Shown here: positions 62,414 through 64,000 of the stretch, in pieces
Layout: every line of letters starts with the position of its first letter
How positions within the stretch are numbered: position 1 is the stretch's first letter
Assembly: GCF_947487605.1 (NCBI RefSeq)
Contig: NZ_CANKXK010000001.1
Location: 124,001-188,000, forward strand
Origin: an uncultured Algibacter sp.
Lineage (GTDB): Bacteria > Bacteroidota > Bacteroidia > Flavobacteriales > Flavobacteriaceae
Length of the DNA: 64,000 nt
Reading direction: 5' to 3'
Made by a program: the position numbers and the translations under genes
The notes under the pieces: generated by a model
Database searches by the model: none
Told to the model about the DNA's origin: nothing
Seen by the model: the letters and a program-made list of their open reading frames with translations, nothing else

Positions 62414-63829
62414 ATGCTATTTAACTCATTAAGTTTCGTATTGTTTTTAGTTATAGTTCTAGCATTATACTATTCTAAAATTTTTAATTGGACTGGTAAG
62501 AAGCGTATGCTGTTGTTATCCAGTTATGTGTTTTATGGCATGTGGAATCCTCCTCTAGTCATTTTACTTTGGATATCAACCATTGTCGATTGGACTGCTG
62601 GTAAAAGGTTAGCAGTTGAAGACAATCAGAAAAAAAGAAAAATATGGTTACTACTTAGCATGTTTGTTAATCTTGGCTTTTTAGCTTTCTTTAAGTATGG
62701 TGATTTCCTTCTTGAAAATTTTGTGGTTGTTATGAACAGCATCGGCATAGACTTTAAAGCAAGACCAATGGATATAATACTCCCTATGGGTATATCATTT
62801 TACACCTTTCAAACCATGTCTTATACCATAGATATGTATAAGCGTAAAATAGAACCTGCAAGAACATTTCTAGATTTTGCATTGTATGTAACCTTCTTTC
62901 CACAGTTAGTTGCTGGACCAATTGTACGCGCTAAAGATTTAATAACGCAGTTTTATGAAGAAAAGAAAGCAACCACGAATCAATTTATTTGGGGTTTATT
63001 TCTTTTAACAATAGGATTGTTTCAAAAGGTTGTTATGGCAGACACACTGCTAGCAGACACATCTGATGCTGTTTTTGGCTCTAGTAAATTACTACATGGT
63101 ATTGATGCTTGGATAGGTACTATCGCTTTTTCAGGACAAATATTCTTTGATTTTGCTGGGTATTCTACATGTGCCATTGGCATCGCGTTAATACTAGGTA
63201 TTATTTTACCAGACAACTTTAGATACCCTTATGCGTCATTAGGCTTTTCAGATTTATGGAAACGTTGGCATATTTCACTTTCGTCATGGCTTAAGGATTA
63301 CTTGTACATTCCTTTAGGCGGTAACCGTCATGGTATTACTAGAATGTACGTTGCTTTAATGTTAACTATGCTTTTAGGAGGATTATGGCACGGAGCCGCT
63401 TGGACTTTTATGGTTTGGGGTGGTTTACATGGCACCTACCTAATCCTTGAAAGACTACAGCGTAGATATCTACCTTTTAAAATAACTAAATGGAATGGCA
63501 TATTTCTCGCATTTATAACGTTTTCCTGTGTTAATATTACTTGGGTGTTTTTTAGAGCTCGTGAGTTTAAAACAGCTTGGAATATGATAAAATCTATGTT
63601 CTATATGCAAACAGATGGCGAAAAGATTTTAAGTTCTTTTGATATATTAAAAGTAAGTGTGGTGATAGCCATTTTGTTTCTATGCCATTGGGTTATGCGA
63701 AATACTTCTATGAAAGAAGTATCTTTAAAAACATCTCCTTATGTTCTAGGATTAGTATGGGCAATTATGACCTTCTTAATAATCATAGCTCAAGGTAGTG
63801 GCGAACAGTTTATTTATTTTCAGTTTTAA
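62414..63829 (+). CDS. MBOAT family O-acyltransferase (AlgI/DltB-like)
   Basis: 471 aa with about ten or more membrane helices. It moves acyl groups, usually acetyl or D-alanyl, across the membrane onto an exported polymer. The MBOAT signature is complete: FSDLWKRWHISLSSWLKDYLYIPLGG (conserved His) and MLLGGLWHGAAWTFMVWGGLHG (catalytic His). N-terminal FNSLSFVLFLVIVLALYY and the FKYGDFLLENF region match AlgI/PatA. It forms an operon with the SGNH-like protein. The polymer modified is not known; no alginate genes are present in this window. Confidence 0.92.
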   Translation: MLFNSLSFVLFLVIVLALYYSKIFNWTGKKRMLLLSSYVFYGMWNPPLVILLWISTIVDWTAGKRLAVEDNQKKRKIWLLLSMFVNLGFLAFFKYGDFLLENFVVVMNSIGIDFKARPMDIILPMGISFYTFQTMSYTIDMYKRKIEPARTFLDFALYVTFFPQLVAGPIVRAKDLITQFYEEKKATTNQFIWGLFLLTIGLFQKVVMADTLLADTSDAVFGSSKLLHGIDAWIGTIAFSGQIFFDFAGYSTCAIGIALILGIILPDNFRYPYASLGFSDLWKRWHISLSSWLKDYLYIPLGGNRHGITRMYVALMLTMLLGGLWHGAAWTFMVWGGLHGTYLILERLQRRYLPFKITKWNGIFLAFITFSCVNITWVFFRAREFKTAWNMIKSMFYMQTDGEKILSSFDILKVSVVIAILFLCHWVMRNTSMKEVSLKTSPYVLGLVWAIMTFLIIIAQGSGEQFIYFQF

Positions 63830-63842
63830 AATTTCAAATTAT

Positions 63843-64000
63843 ATGAAAAAAAGTCCATTTTTAATTCTCATCCTTTTCATCACGATCAACTTGTTTGGTC
63901 AAACTAAAATTATAAAAGCAAAAGCTTTTCTAAATGTACGAACAGGACAATTAGTTGAACCTGCAATATTAGTAATTGAAAATAATTTTATTTCAGCAAT
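63843..64000 (+). CDS. Amidohydrolase family protein, 5' part only
   Basis: The ATG at 63843 starts a signal peptide (MKKSPFLILILFITINLFGQ) followed by KAKAFLNVRTGQLVEPAILVIENNFISAI. The latter is typical of the N-terminal beta-sandwich of imidazolonepropionase-like amidohydrolases. The gene continues past the window end. It starts 13 bases after the MBOAT stop and probably belongs to the same run. The metal-binding motifs are outside the window. Confidence 0.8.
   Translation, partial: MKKSPFLILILFITINLFGQTKIIKAKAFLNVRTGQLVEPAILVIENNFISA

Noticed and set aside
62414-63829. Alginate or teichoic acid (AlgI/DltB) operon
   Set aside because: No alginate polymerase, DltA, DltC or teichoic acid genes are present; only the MBOAT family membership is supported.

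Overview
The window is a low-GC chromosome segment from a marine-type member of the Bacteroidota, most likely family Flavobacteriaceae. The evidence is direct. Four large secreted proteins and one gene remnant end in the type IX secretion (T9SS) type B, gliding-motility-associated C-terminal domain with the terminal FTLKR/FALKR signature. Several promoters fit the Bacteroidota pattern (TTG, about 19 bases, TAnnTTTG). Start codons lack strong Shine-Dalgarno sequences, and there is a zeaxanthin-type carotenoid operon. I see no prophage, insertion sequence, CRISPR array or plasmid backbone.

Layout. 1-4.4 kb: a frameshifted amidohydrolase running off the left edge, a YceI protein, a DinB/Crp pair, a Bcr/CflA-type MFS transporter and a second DinB protein. 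4.5-9.6 kb: a cNMP/CBS/DUF294 regulator directly abutting a DEDDh exonuclease, an FKBP lipoprotein with calcium-type acidic repeats, an S4 RNA-binding protein, a phosphoribosyltransferase and shikimate kinase. 9.7-12.3 kb: tRNA-Lys(TTT), tRNA-Leu(GAG) and an octaheme cytochrome fused to HEAT and TPR repeats. 12.4-16.9 kb: a CarH/LitR-like B12-binding MerR regulator followed by crtI, crtB, crtZ and a fused lycopene cyclase. 16.8-22.3 kb: TlpA thioredoxin, a repeat lipoprotein, a Crp regulator, DUF5606, peptide deformylase, RuvX, a small secreted protein and DapD. 22.4-28.7 kb: a surface-glycan or lipooligosaccharide locus with glycosyltransferases, a methyltransferase, a glycerophosphotransferase-like protein and a sugar-kinase-like protein on alternating strands. 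28.7-35.8 kb: tRNA modification and maturation (TsaC, CCA enzyme), a GNAT, heme A synthase, an orphan kinase-like protein and an ABC exporter.

35.8-53.1 kb is dominated by four giant T9SS type B surface proteins (906, 1635, 1722 and 780 aa). They are interrupted by an opposite-strand serine hydrolase and a headless 3' remnant of a fifth such gene. Two have choice-of-anchor L heads and one has an IgGFc-binding-like head; all carry about 90-residue repeat modules. 53.1-58.9 kb is housekeeping: uvrB, a TerB-like protein, DUF1456, sucC and lysA. 59.2-64 kb is a tightly packed run of a SnoaL lipoprotein, a DUF418 membrane protein, an SGNH-like protein, an MBOAT acyltransferase and the start of an amidohydrolase. 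This run looks like an O-acylation module of unknown substrate.

The most interesting items are the T9SS adhesin array with its recently decapitated paralog, the CarH-type photoreceptor candidate with an operator-like repeat over the crtI promoter, the DUF418/SGNH/MBOAT operon, and an uncharacterised protein (32894-33952) with kinase-like catalytic motifs.
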